From the NCBI RefSeq assembly GCF_963678635.1, contig NC_087069.1, forward strand, positions 9,560,633 to 9,624,632: 64,000 bases of DNA, read 5' to 3'. The position numbers and the translations under genes are program-made. Below the pieces are notes generated by a model that did no database searches, was not told the origin of the DNA, and saw only the letters and a list, made by a program, of their open reading frames with translations. The stretch is from Symsagittifera roscoffensis. Its lineage: Eukaryota > Xenacoelomorpha > Acoela > Convolutidae. Position 1 is the stretch's first letter. Every line of letters starts with the position of its first letter. Below, piece by piece: positions 19,447-31,170 of the stretch.

Positions 19447-19855
19447 TGGAACCTGATCTAAACTACATTTTATTATTGGATGAATTAGATATTTTACCAC
19501 TGTAAAACTTTTAATATTAACCAATCACAATTCATCTTACTAACAACCCACTTATTTGTAAGATCTGAAATTACTTGTAATTTCAGCACCAGAGAGATTT
19601 GAAGTTAACTTAGAAATTAGTTACCTCTCCAAGAGAACTTCAGCTGTTGCAATAAGCCAGTATACTCTAGATCTATTGAGCCTAGCAGAGAGTAGTTAAA
19701 CACCCTGAGACTAGTAGATATAAGAGTAAGATTAGGATCGGTATTAGAATAAGAAGTTGCACGAATATATCCGGCCGAAAATAAGATAGCGTGACGAGCA
19801 GACGGTGTACCCTATCCGAAATTACTCTATGAGTTAACCAAAAGGACCTAACTCA
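19447..19855 (+). repeat. Ty3/gypsy-type element 5' LTR
   Basis: About 409 bp, beginning TGGAACC and ending AACTCA (TG...CA). Matches 35414-35821 with about 6% difference and small indels. Confidence 0.88.
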
Positions 19856-19857
19856 TC

Positions 19858-19875
19858 TGGTGCGACCATAAGTCT
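19858..19875 (+). promoter_or_regulatory. Primer-binding site of the Ty3/gypsy-type element
   Basis: TGGTGCGACCATAAGTCT begins two bases after the LTR. The TGG start and position fit priming by a tRNA 3' end; the tRNA is not identified. Confidence 0.7.
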
Positions 19876-20282
19876 CGAATAAGACCTTAATAGCTTAGAA
19901 TTAGCCAAATATAGATTAGAAATTAGACAAAACATTTTCAAAATGTTACACGAGAATAACTTAATTGAAATGTCTCTACGACTCTCTAGAGCCAATATTC
20001 CGCACAATGCTAGAACTACCCGGTATTGGAAGAAAACCTCGGACAAGAGACGATATACGACTACGTAGAAACTTACCATTTAGCTTCATGGTTGTACGGC
20101 AAAAGCCAACACAAACTTTTATATTTAGAATCTGAGTTAGTAATTAAAAATCATCCTGTTGTTCCAGCTTCATCACCTAAACATAACAGCAATCATAAGC
20201 CAGCTAACATCATTTAAAACTAAAACTTTTTACCAAATAGTTTTAAATCATTTTAAACTTAAATTTACTTAAATTTAAACAA
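19876..20282 (+). other. Leader of the Ty3/gypsy-type element, first part
   Basis: Untranslated region after the PBS; one short frame (20026-20217) shows no motif. Confidence 0.4.
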
Positions 20283-20367
20283 GATCATCAAGGCTTATCC
20301 TTGGATCTTAATAAACTTTCTATCTCATTAATTTTAAATTCTGATCATCAAGGCTTATCCTTGGATC
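20283..20367 (+). repeat. Twin 25-nt hairpins in leader, 60-bp apart
   Basis: 20283-20307 and 20343-20367 are identical 25-mers. Each starts and ends with GATC and contains CAAGG, a five-base loop CTTAT, then CCTTG, so each can fold into a hairpin. Their place in the 5' leader fits an RNA packaging or dimerisation signal; that role is inferred. Confidence 0.7.
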
Positions 20368-20935
20368 AAACAAAAACAATTTTGTTCTCCCCCACCCTTT
20401 TTTCAAGTGTCTAATGACCTCAAACGTCGATTCACTATTCAACATTTTCAAAAGACCCAGGACTAATGGAAATTTTTAATAACACTAACCATTCAAATTA
20501 GGCTAAACAGTGAAGAACTTCGGTTATTCATCCTTCACTTGAACCCTCTTCTTACCAGACCTAGGATAGATCTTAAACTTAGTAAGTTTAAAATAGTATC
20601 TAACGAACTACTTGCGTTCTCATTATACCTGAACCTTGTGGATCGATTAACTATTCTCCAACCCTTGAACACAATCACTACCCCTAAGTAAGATTAATTA
20701 AAATAACACCTTAACTTAGACTAGCCACCAGAAAATAAAAAATCATTCTCCGGAATTGATATACTTTTATCTCCAACACTGAACAAAAAGACCCAGGTTA
20801 AGCTAACCAAAAAAACGTACGGACTAACAGTCTAGGAAAATAAAAAATCACTAATAACTTCTTGCATCCCTCATCCTAAACCTTATGTCAATCAAAAATT
20901 TACGAAACAAACAAACAATTATTTTACACATTTGA
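20368..20935 (+). other. Leader of the Ty3/gypsy-type element, second part
   Basis: AT-rich, stop-dense. GACCCAGG occurs twice (about 20454 and 20790). No gene. Confidence 0.4.
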
Positions 20936-22305
20936 GAAACAGACAACCAAAAATACGATCTTGTAATAACCCCACATACACAAGCAGTTGAATACTTTCA
21001 AACAAAACGACAAACAATAAAAAGAAAAATTATAAGCAAACAAAGACGAATAACCCGAAAAATATTTTCAAAAAATGGAAACGCTTTTTACGAATCAGGA
21101 GTCAGCAGTTTAGACGAACTATACAAATTAAAAGAATCAAAAAATAAAAATTGCCCCATCCATGATCAATAATATTTTTCCGATTCAGAACTTCAAACTC
21201 ATCAAAAAGAGGAAAAAGAAGAAAAAAAAGCAATATAAACACAAACCAGTACACCTATATAATTGCAATCAACCAATTAGACATATTGATAATTATATTT
21301 TAACAGTCATCAAACGAAAAAATGAGCATCACTAAAAGTGACGAAAGTCCAGATGAAGAAGCAGTTTTTCCCTTTCTTATAGATTCACTCGATGATAGAG
21401 GACAAACACGATTTTGTAAAAACTTACTCGTAAATTTGTTTGAACTAGGAAACAGTCCATGTAAAGCAGAATTCCCGGATGTAAAAATCAAAAGACAATA
21501 TATAGAACATTATTTGAAAGACATATGTAATCTAACACAACAATATGGAATCTACACCATAGAATTCAGCACATCACGAACAGCTCATGGTAAATAAGTA
21601 ATTCAAACACACGATATTGAGTTAGAATTTTCAAAAGTATTCATAGAATATAATATAATATATAGTATCAAAAGCATATAATATCATAATTCACAAAGAG
21701 CAAATTCAAAATTCTCAAACGAAGTTTTTGCAATAAAATATAGTTATATATCTATATTGGAAAAAACAGAAGTTCAAAGCATATCACCAGACGAAACATC
21801 CAAACATACAAAAGTAAGAAATAAAATCACAGTTTTATCAACATTTTTATATATAATCCGCAAACAGTTTACCAATTATGATGTCTCACAGAACACCAAA
21901 CACGATTTGCAAAAGATTTTAGCATGGTTTATAATAGATTATTTTACCCACAACCTAGATTTAATTTCACAAGAAAGAAAAAATTTCAGAACTCAAAATA
22001 CCAATGACGACACTGTCATTGCAGAACAATCAGATTACGTTTGGGACCCTGAATGGTCTCGTCCAGCATTTATAAATATTCTACAAGACATCTGGAGTCA
22101 AACAATAAGTACAATATCTTTCCACAGAGATTATGTAAAAGTAATACCATTGACGATTGACGCAACACCATTAATTTATAATAAATTTTTACCTGATACA
22201 CGAAATAACAGCTTAAATTCAACAGTCATACATAATAAAAAATCTCAGTGGAACCAGAAATCTTGCACAGCAAGACTTTCAAACATCATCACACTTCATA
22301 AATGA
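20936..22305 (+). pseudogene. Broken ORF before gag core, function unknown
   Basis: Three plus-strand frames follow each other: 20936-21172 (Lys/Arg-rich, about 78 codons, no ATG), 21322-21597 (true ATG, 91 residues, acidic start SDESPDEEAVFPFLIDSL), and 21757-22305 (182 codons, begins at a TTG, contains WDPEWSRPAFINILQDIW). They are separated by stops and phase changes. All look like former coding sequence and lie where a Gag N-terminal region or separate first ORF would be. I recognise no domain. Confidence 0.5.
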
Positions 22306-23072
22306 AGAAATCGTCCAAACAACAGCAACAACTACACAACAAAGTATTTCACCAATACACCCAAATCTGACAACACCAAGAAATACGAATTCTTGACTAA
22401 CACACTTAACCAACAATCGACCGTCAAACCTTCGGTTGCTCCAAAAAAATAATATGGACTATCAGACGTATAGACCAATGACAAAACCGTCAAAAACACG
22501 AAAAACGTTCACAAGAAACACTTTTGCAGAACACAATTATAGTTACGTACACTAATCAAAAACAAATCAACCCCCCTCCCAAAAAAACACAAAGTTTAAA
22601 TCACGTATGTTCACATTATTGGAATCTCCCAAATACATTAACCAATTCAGTAAATTTTCCAGATAATCCACAGCCTCCACAGGATTATAGTGAAAATTAC
22701 CCATTTTTTCAACAGAATAAATATTAACAACATTCACCATATAACACAAACTATTTATCATCTGATGACGATGATTATCATCAACCTGTGCACCATATAC
22801 TAAAGAATATCGCACACAGAGACCGCGACAATCTCAACCATCTCAAAATATAAAAATTTACCCACAAAATCCAACAGATATACAAAATCCACGACAAATG
22901 CATATACAAAACCCATTTAATACACAATTTTTTCAACCAATACAACCACAAAACCCAATGTCAATGCATTCTTATCAACCAAACCAAATGCAAACTGAAA
23001 TACCGCTCCCATATTACCTTTAGCAACATGAAATAACAAAAAATCAACTTTCAAAATTTTCACAAATGCCAA
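22306..23072 (+). pseudogene. Gln/Asn/Pro-rich linker of Gag, broken
   Basis: Plus-strand translation in shifting frames is rich in Asn, Gln, Pro and Thr with many stops. It resembles a disordered linker ahead of the capsid-like domain. The fragment at 22524-22727 is its longest open piece. Confidence 0.4.
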
Positions 23073-23798
23073 ATGCCGCAGAACCTATTACAGATGACTA
23101 TGAATCCATACATCATGGGTGGATCATCAATAAGATCGAGTAAACCATTAATGGTATTCACAGGAATAGATCCTGAACATTCTGTAGAAGATTATTTAAA
23201 TGCAGTAACAGCAAATTTAATTTTGAATATAGGACCTGAACCAATTAATACACCACTCCATCAAAATTGGATACATAGACGCAGAGCGTTAATACAAACA
23301 ACCCTAGATGGCGTAACTCAAGAATGTTTTTCAGTATTACCTATAGAAATAAAATCAGATTGGAAAAGATTTACACAAGTATTTTCAAAAATGTTTGTTT
23401 CTGAAAGAAACAAACAACATCAAAGAGTTTTATGCAACGAAATACGCAGATTACCAAACGAAACAATTAAACAATTAGCAGTTCCAAACGCATATTCACT
23501 CAATACATATGACTACAAAAACACAAAAATAATAGAAATTGTAATGATGACCTCAACACCTCAATTAAGGAAAATAGCTTTAAAAAAGAGAGCATCTCAT
23601 CCTTCCTCAATTCAAAAACCAGATTTAGATTTTAGAAAATTAGTAGATAAACTAGAACAAGCAGAAATCACAATGAAACTAGAAGAAACAGAAAATCTAA
23701 AACTACAATATGTTAATCGGATTGAAACAAATACTACGCACGTAAATACATACAAGAATCAGACACAGACCTGTTTGAAAAAATTACTGAAATACTAA
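23073..23798 (+). pseudogene. Gag capsid-like domain of the Ty3/gypsy-type element
   Basis: 241-residue frame from ATG at 23073. It reads like a retrotransposon Gag capsid domain: FTGIDPEHSVEDYLNAV near the start, then IHRRRALIQTTLDGVTQECF, WKRFTQVFSKMFVSERNKQ and a charged C-terminal helix EQAEITMKLEETENL. A downstream frame change leads into the zinc knuckle at 23852. The piece is intact as a frame but was once part of a longer polyprotein. It would assemble the particle shell. Confidence 0.65.
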
Positions 23799-24849
23799 AC
23801 ATCTGCGAACGAAATCCAAACTTTAAAGGCAAACCATTTTTCAAAAAATGGTGTAATTTCTGCCGACCATACGGACATAGTATCGTCGAATGTAGACAAA
23901 AACAACAAGACAATCATAATAAACCTCAAAAGCATAAAAACCAAATAAATCATTCTACCAATACATGAAAAAAGATCCAAATCTGCCAAACAAAAATATA
24001 TATAGTAAAAATAGTTCGAGAAAACCACTTCCAAGCAACTCAAGTTACTCAAGAAATCAATCACCATATATTTCCAGTTATAGAGGTAGATCGCCCGAAC
24101 GAGGAATTTCATGAAATTTCTCACAAAATAGATATAGCCGAGCGAATAGCCAAAACAACCAAAATAACAATTCACAATGGAATTCAAACACAACAGAATT
24201 TGTTTCTGCATCCAGTTGCCATTCAAACCCAAGAAATAGACACTATTCCAATAAGAGATCACGACACTCATTATACAACAGAAATAGAAACTATTCACAC
24301 AATAGAAATAGAATTTATTCAAACAATCGAAATCAGAACTATCCAAACAATAGATCAAGGAATAATTCTAGTATTAGATCGAATTATCACAGATCAAATG
24401 ACAACTACCAAAACAGATCACGAAATAATTTACAAAATCGAAACTCAATTTACAATAATCGATACAGAAATTATTCCTAGTCACCACATAGGAATAATAA
24501 CCGTTATCCCGATTCTAAACATCGATACAGAAGTAACACACCAAAATATCAAAGACAGATTAATCAAGTGCAAACAAATGAAGAAACAACTTCAGACCCC
24601 CCAGGTATTGATGACACAGGAAGTAATGAATTACAACTAAATCATATAAATTGCGAATCATCAGATACTGAAAGTTATACAGATAAAACCATCTCTGTAA
24701 ATACGATAACAGTCAAAAACGACTATGAACCTATCATATATGAACAACCTTTTACTTCACATATATATGAAAATCAATTGGAACATCTTCTTAATTACTA
24801 TATTGGACCCATTTATAATACACAAACTACACAAAGTAAACGAAATTAA
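23799..24849 (+). pseudogene. Gag nucleocapsid: CCHC knuckle and Arg/Asn-rich tail
   Basis: A CCHC zinc knuckle, CNFCRPYGHSIVEC (23852-23893), has perfect C-x2-C-x4-H-x4-C spacing. In the phase that ends at 24849, about 24112-24477 encodes a low-complexity tail of Arg, Asn, Tyr and Ser (NRNYSHNRNRIYSNN), typical of RNA-binding nucleocapsids. An in-frame TAG at 24478-24480 interrupts it, followed by an acidic segment to TAA. The His/Thr/Ile-rich frame at 24200-24640 is a shadow of this repeat. Confidence 0.65.
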
Positions 24850-25927
24850 CACGGTAATTAAACCTGATAAAAAAGATGAAACACAATGCTCAAACACAAA
24901 ACATATTTATCAAAATATACAAAAAGAACAACCAAGAGAAAAAATTTGGACAATTCCACTTCTCCTAGAAAGCCCAAGAAACAAAGAATTTCAACCACCA
25001 GATCTTGAAATTGATTTTTTAATTGACTCAGGAGCAGAATCAAATATAATTAACATTCCCACATAGAATGAAATTAAAACATTGCATCCAAGTTTAACAC
25101 CTCTTGAAACCTCTAGTAAATTAGCAACAGCACAAGGATTAACATTAGTAAATTATGGAAAAATTCAACTATTCCTTGTTCCCACAAGAACAATGGTACA
25201 AAACAAGATTTTAAACAAGTCATTTAAACAAATATTTCGTATTACTGATATTAAGCACAATACTTTTGGCATACCATTCATACCTAATTATATACCAACA
25301 ATCAACATCTTAAATAGTAAGATCCATATCAAAGATAAATATACAAAAGCAAAAAAAAACAGCCCTAACATTCTTCCAAGGATTAAACAAACAACCACCA
25401 TTTTATCAAAATTTTATCCTCAAAATTTTATCCCCTTTATAATCAAACACGGAACCACCTGAAACCACTATCAGGAAATATATATAATTTCTCAATGAAA
25501 CAAGTTCATCAGTATAACAAAAATCAAAATAAACAACAACTTTTCATGTCAGATTTCGAATTTAAAACTAATCACAAATTTTTCAAAATTACAATCTCAT
25601 CCATAAAATACTCAAAAATTGCGAATTCTGATATTATTTCTTTACACGTGTATAAAAATACACCGGATCAAATCATATTACCCTGAGAATTTTAGGATAT
25701 TGCGAAACAAATGCCACCATTTCACCCATAAATGAAGTAGTCTACCGAGTTAATAATATACTCCAATTATTAGATTTTTGCCAATCAACAATTCTTGACG
25801 AAGAATTATCCATATATAATATAGTAAGTAATGAAAAAAGAAACACAGATTATTTCAAAAAACACCATATTTTAAACCGACATTCAATATAACAAATTAA
25901 ACAAAAGAACAACAAAGATTTTTAACA
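24850..25927 (+). pseudogene. Retropepsin-like protease region, broken
   Basis: EIDFLIDSGAESNIINI (catalytic Asp codon at 25025-25027) is the DSGA active-site loop of a retroviral-type aspartic protease. Its frame ends at a TAG near 25064 and continues in another phase at 25082-25462. A further open piece at 25495-25686 is probably the protease-RT linker. At least three stops or frameshifts are present, so no protease is made. Confidence 0.65.
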
Positions 25928-27420
25928 ATGTTTAACTTTCAACACTCACAAATCACACAAGATGAAATTGATAAATTAGCAAAACAACTGTTAAAATATT
26001 CAACAGTCTATGCAACATCAAAATTTGACGTTGGAAAAATTAGTTCATCACTACACCTCCCATTGAAACCTGACGCAGTTTTCAAAAAAAAAGAGCAAGT
26101 AAAGTACCTATTCATTTACACGACAAGGTAAATAGATTACTTGATATTTTAGAACAATACGAAATTATCTCACCAGTAAATACAGAAGAACAGCCAAAAG
26201 GTACCACCTTCATTAACCCTGTTATCAATCTAGCAAAAGATGAATCACTAAAAATAGTTTTAGACGCTAGATACCTCAATTCACTAATTGACGAATCAAA
26301 ATGCAATTGGCCTATTGAACCCATACAAGTTATCTTAACAAAGATAAATGGTAAGTACTTCACAACCGCAGATAAGAATAGTGCTTATAATCAAATGCCA
26401 CTAGATGAACAATCACGACGCTTAACACAATTTGTTATTGGAAATCAACAATATGAATTTAATCGCTTATTCTATGGAATATCCATAGGACCAGCAGCTT
26501 TCTCAGCTTTTATGAGTAAAATTTTTAGACCATTGATACTCAAGAAAAATGCAATCACCTATCCAGATTATGTTTTTATGCAATCACAAACCAAAGAAGA
26601 AATGTTTACAGTTTTAGAACAATATCACAAAATACTTCAAAACAAAAATCTGAAAGCAGCCCCCAATAAATCACACTTCTTTTTAACACGCGTTAAATTT
26701 TTAGGACATATTTTTGAACGAAACACTATCACTCCATTAAAATCACGCATTGATTCAATCCAAAAACTTCAGCCACCTACAAATAAAAAGAAAATCCAAG
26801 AATTCCTTGGAATGTTGAATTTCTTAAGTAAATATGTTTACAAAATGCAACAATACTTAAGACCCTTCTATCACATCCTCAGACAACGAAATAATTTTGA
26901 ATGGACCACTGAGCATCAAACACGATTTGAAGAATTTAAAAAACTTTTGACAGAACAAATTTCAAACACAATTCCAGACCCAAATCAACCATTCTAAGCA
27001 ATGTGCGATGCTTAAAGTTTTGGCATCGGCGCAGCATTGCTTCAATCGCATAGTGGAATAAATAAAACGAATCTTATATCAGCAAATTCACGATTATTCA
27101 CACAAGCAGAGCTACGACTCTCAACTCTAATGAGAGAATGTACAGCTATAATTCATACACTTACAGAATCTGAATTCCTGATACTTGGATCAAAACACCC
27201 GACAGTTCTATTTACAGATCACAAACCAATTATATTTCTCTTTACACAAAAATCAAATCCTAATCATAGAGTTTTTATATTTCAATTAATTCTAATGAAA
27301 TTTCCAAACTTACATATAGTAGAAAAAACCTTGCATTACCAGATACATTAAGTCGAAATACGCCACATGAATTACTTACACGAAAAACTACAGTTGAAAT
27401 ACCCTAAAATATTATTTTCT
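25928..27420 (+). pseudogene. Reverse transcriptase-RNase H, catalytic motif destroyed
   Basis: ATG frame 25928-26131 gives way to a frame open from about 26104 to 26997; the phase changes at a run of nine A at about 26083-26091. RT landmarks: ILDARYLNSLID, FTTADKNSAYNQMP (first catalytic Asp), FNRLFYGISIGPAAFSAFM, and then YPDY at 26560-26571 where Y-x-D-D is required, so one catalytic Asp is Tyr. After it come KFLGHIFERN and the IQEFLGMLNFLSKYV connection. RNase H follows after a TAA near 26995 with FGIGAALLQS, LMRECTAIIHTLTE and FTDHKPIIFL (to 27351), and then another frameshift. Order and motifs are typical of Ty3/gypsy; the enzyme is dead. Confidence 0.85.
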
Positions 27421-28079
27421 ATCTCGCAAAAGATGAAACATCACCCCGACTAGAATGCAAATATGCAGTAAAAACTGATATTGATCAATCACAATTAAAT
27501 AATCTACAACATCTTCCACTCTACTTAGATTGCCAAAGTAATCACTACGAAGTTGACTTATTAGGCACATCCTTTTTTAAACCAATTCCATACTCACAAT
27601 GGATAAAAAATAATACTCAACACAAGAGAATAAAACAACACTCGCATAAAAAACAAACTTTTTGCATTAATTGAAAATGGAAAATTCGACCGATAAAATA
27701 ATATTATCAGGACCACAAAAAAATGGTTCAAAATACACAATAAATCAAGTTTTTGACCTCCATGACCCACTTGACACAATTCCCCTATCAAAACTAGAAA
27801 TTGACAATATTTTTCTCCCCCAACAGATAAAATTACACTTGAACTTTTAAAACAATATCAAAATCTCGATCCAGTAATTAGACAACTAAAATCATGGCAC
27901 AAATACAAAACTAAGCCCGTAAAAATTGATACCACAATTTTAGGAAACAAAACACTGCTCCGATATTTCAGAAAGTTTAACAACACAACATTTAATGAAT
28001 GTACAAATCTTTTAGAATATCAATTAAATGATTCTAAATTTCCCTGTCTTCCTTTAAGTATGATACTAATAGCATTTAA
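27421..28079 (+). pseudogene. RNase H-integrase connection, broken
   Basis: Plus-strand blocks in changing phase (for example VFDLHDPLDTIPLSKLEID near 27750) continue the pol polyprotein between RNase H and the integrase zinc site. Several stops. No separate domain recognised. Confidence 0.5.
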
Positions 28080-29218
28080 CATCTCCCATACACAAAAAAC
28101 AAAAGGACACTCCGGATCAGAAAAAAACATACACGAACATTAAACAAAAATTTTATTTCCCAAAGGCATCAATTTGGATAAAAGTATTATGCAATGATTG
28201 TATAATATGTCATTTGAACAAACCTTATCCAAATCAAAAACAAATAGCACAGAAACAAGATTTTAAAGGACAAAGTTTATATTTTTAACCATCGCATTTC
28301 ATTCGACACAAAAGGACCAATTTCACCATCCTCTGAAAGAAACTCCTACATTATGGTCATCATTGATGCATTCACACGTTATGTAGCACTCAACCCAGTA
28401 CCACATTGTAATGCTTATTATGCTTACACAACATTTTATGAACATTGGATAGCCAAATTCGGATTGCCCGAAATCCTAGTTACAGACAACGGTACAGAAT
28501 TTATAAATAATGAAATCATCACACTATGCCACTTATATAACATCAAACATAACCACGTACATCTCATGCACCTTGGACAAACGGTTTAGTCGAAGGTATG
28601 AACCGTTCACTACAAGAATATCTCAGATGAACCACTAATGGAAATGATACACGATACACAGAATGGTCTGCAGATGTAAAACTATTTCCCTTATCATATA
28701 ATTCACGAATTACGACAATTTTAGCAATATCACCATACGAAATGGTTTTTAATCAAAAGCCAAGAAAACCAATTATGTTTACAGCAAATGCCCATAAAAA
28801 AGCACAAGGTTATTGCCAACCAAATAAAGATTCAATTTGTTATAACCTACTTTTACACACACATGATGAAGATCTTTTTCATCATCCACAAATTCTTAAA
28901 TTAGCCTCCGGCACACACACTGAATGGCTTTTAAATAGAGATAAAAAACACAATGAAATTTACCAAAAAGTAACAAAGAAATTGTTACAAAGGCAAAACA
29001 TTAACGACCAAATTAATTCACGCTTTAAGCCAGCCACAGACTTAAAAATTGGAACATTTGTCTTAATACTTAACTTTAGTACGCAAAAAGGAATCTCTAA
29101 AAAATTACAACCCCTTCGAAAAGGAATATACCAAATAATTGCCAAACTCACTGACGTAACGTATAAACTCACAGTTTCAACTAAAAAAGAAATTGTTCAA
29201 CATCGTAACAATCTATGA
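28080..29218 (+). pseudogene. Integrase, frameshifted
   Basis: The zinc-binding region is partly visible (HSGSEKN near 28110, Cys pair near 28195-28215). The core is open from about 28263 to 28589: FDTKGPISPSS (first Asp, codon 28305-28307), MVIIDAFTRYVALNPV and VTDNGTEFINNE (second Asp, codon 28485-28487). The catalytic Glu segment, NGLVEGMN, is present near 28580-28600 but in a different phase, followed by TGA. The C-terminal part (28742-29218) contains KIGTFVLILNF and KLQPLRKGIYQIIAKLTDVTYKL, like the usual gypsy integrase tail. It is a normal integrase layout, inactivated by at least two phase changes and a stop. Confidence 0.8.
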
Positions 29219-30085
29219 CCCTACTACCCAAAAGAATACGCATTACGCGAATTAACTCAATTATATTCTTTCAAAGGTTTAAAAGTTATTCAAAATCTTT
29301 CACATACAGAAAAAGAAATAAATGAACAGGACAACATTCATCATGAAAAACAAAATTACAGCTCAAAACAATCCAAAAACGCCAGACCCAAAAATACCTC
29401 AAAAAGAAAGAAAAAACAGGAAAACGATAGAAAAATTTTACCACAAGAACAAATAGAAAAATCAGAACATAGAGAAACATCACGACTTAGAAATCAACCA
29501 CGCAAAAATTTTTACACCTCTAAATCATTTTGAACTTTCATTTTTCAAGATTACATGCTGACAAATACGCAACAATTTTAGTTCAGATTCAGCCAATACG
29601 ATTCACTCAAATCCGTCACCTTCTATATCTCTAACACCAACCTATTAGCCGATAGATATTAAACTCCAGATAGATCTATAACTATAACTTTACAATCTCC
29701 AGGTCAAAAATAAGCAACCCGCTAAAACTTGACAACAAAAATAAATATCACCATAATATTACAACCCTCCCCTATCTAATAACGCAAAGATCAACAATAC
29801 TTTCCAACTCAGACCTCAAAAACCCTCCAACCAAAAATGGCGAATTAGCCTAAGTAAAAAAGGACCAAAATCATTTGGCCTAAAGTACGAATATTTCAAA
29901 AACACCCCAGATAACCCAACAAATAAAAAATAACGCAAACAAGACCTCCCAAACACCATAAAAATAGCCCCCAACATTTTTTCACAAAACTCAACCCACT
30001 TGTCAAAAAACTAATAGATAATCCGACCACACTTGAATCTCGCCCCAAACAACAAAAAGTATTCGAAGAACGAATCATTTCTTAA
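29219..30085 (+). pseudogene. Pol C-terminal Lys-rich tail and spacer
   Basis: 29219-29532 translates as a Lys/Gln/Asn-rich tail continuing from the integrase with one stop. 29533-30085 is AC-rich with few Gs and many stops. No gene seen in the latter part. Confidence 0.4.
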
Positions 30086-31170
30086 ATGCTTTTCTCTCAA
30101 TCAGTCAATATCCTAAAAAATACAATCTTAAAATTTTTCGTAAAATCTTTCATACTACTAAAACTTTTGCTCACATTTTTTATCGATACTTTTGAAGCTT
30201 TCATAATCCTTTTAAGATTTTTTGCAATATTTTTTAAAATTTTATACTCCCTATTTGAAATATATCTCCAACTTTCCCAAATCATTGACCACATCCACAG
30301 GTACGAGAAATCGAGGACTATTTAAATGATACGAACAATTTTTAGTAGAACAGATATTTTTTTTACTATTCGTAATTTTCATCACATTTTTATCATCCCT
30401 AATTATGACCTTGTGCAAATGTGTAAAAAAGGCAATAGTCAAATTCGCCTTAGCAACAATCCTTTTAATTCTTTTCATCGAAGAATATTACAATAAACAT
30501 AAATCTTCCCACTATAAAAAAAACGGACACGTTTCAAAAATTGCTAACCAAGAACAACCCATACACTTCTGATGAACGACACGCTCGCTTATCCGAACCA
30601 CTAGAACCAGTTCAGCGACAGGCATCCCTAAGTGAACAAAAATATAGTTTATACCCCACATTACCACAAGACTTAAATAGAATAAGACACATTAATCAAA
30701 GTCGAAATACAGTTGTAATAAATAGACAGATTATACATTCACGAAGAAATAGAAATTTTCAAACCCCTAGAGTTCATTTTGATATACCCAGTCACCAAAA
30801 CCAACTATTTCAGAAAATTCAAGTAGTACATTTCTAGAAACTCCCACACTCCTTTCACAACATAGCACCTCAAGTATTCCCTCAGATTACTTAGGTTCAA
30901 CAGTTTTCCCTTTAAATTTCCCAAATAACCTCGACGCTAGATATCGAGAGCAGTCATCATCAAATACTCCTTTACGATTAGATTGGAATACATTCGTTCC
31001 ACCTCCCCCATTATTTGGACAACATCAAGATAGTATCCGACTCCACAGTTGGGCACTCAATAGACTACAATATAGACAAGATATCCACGAAGATACTCGT
31101 GAACAGAATATTCAAATACTTCAACAAAATAGTCTCCATTTAAAATTTGAAATCACGATCAAACCTAATA
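30086..31170 (+). pseudogene. Broken ORF with hydrophobic segments and polar tail, between pol and env
   Basis: From ATG at 30086, 79 residues are strongly hydrophobic (FFVKSFILLKLLLTFFIDTF, then FIILLRFFAIFFKILYSLF). A phase change near 30305-30340 leads to another hydrophobic stretch (FFLLFVIFITFLSSLIMTLC, then IVKFALATILLILFIEEYY). A polar, Arg/Gln/Ser/Pro-rich tail follows (about 30541-30837 in one phase, 30800-31170 in another, with PPPPLFGQHQD). It looks like a membrane protein with a long hydrophilic tail. It is not part of standard gypsy pol or env, and I do not recognise it. It could be a second envelope-related or accessory gene, or an env N-terminal part. Confidence 0.45.

Noticed and set aside
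23795-24358. 187-codon minus-strand frame
   Set aside because: Antisense of the gag region in an A-rich plus strand; Phe/Tyr/Leu-rich composition is the expected complement artefact. The same applies to minus frames at 32652-32984 and 31680-31973.
24200-24640. 146-codon His/Thr/Ile-rich frame
   Set aside because: It is the phase-shifted reading of the Arg/Asn-rich nucleocapsid tail, and its periodicity is explained by that repeat.
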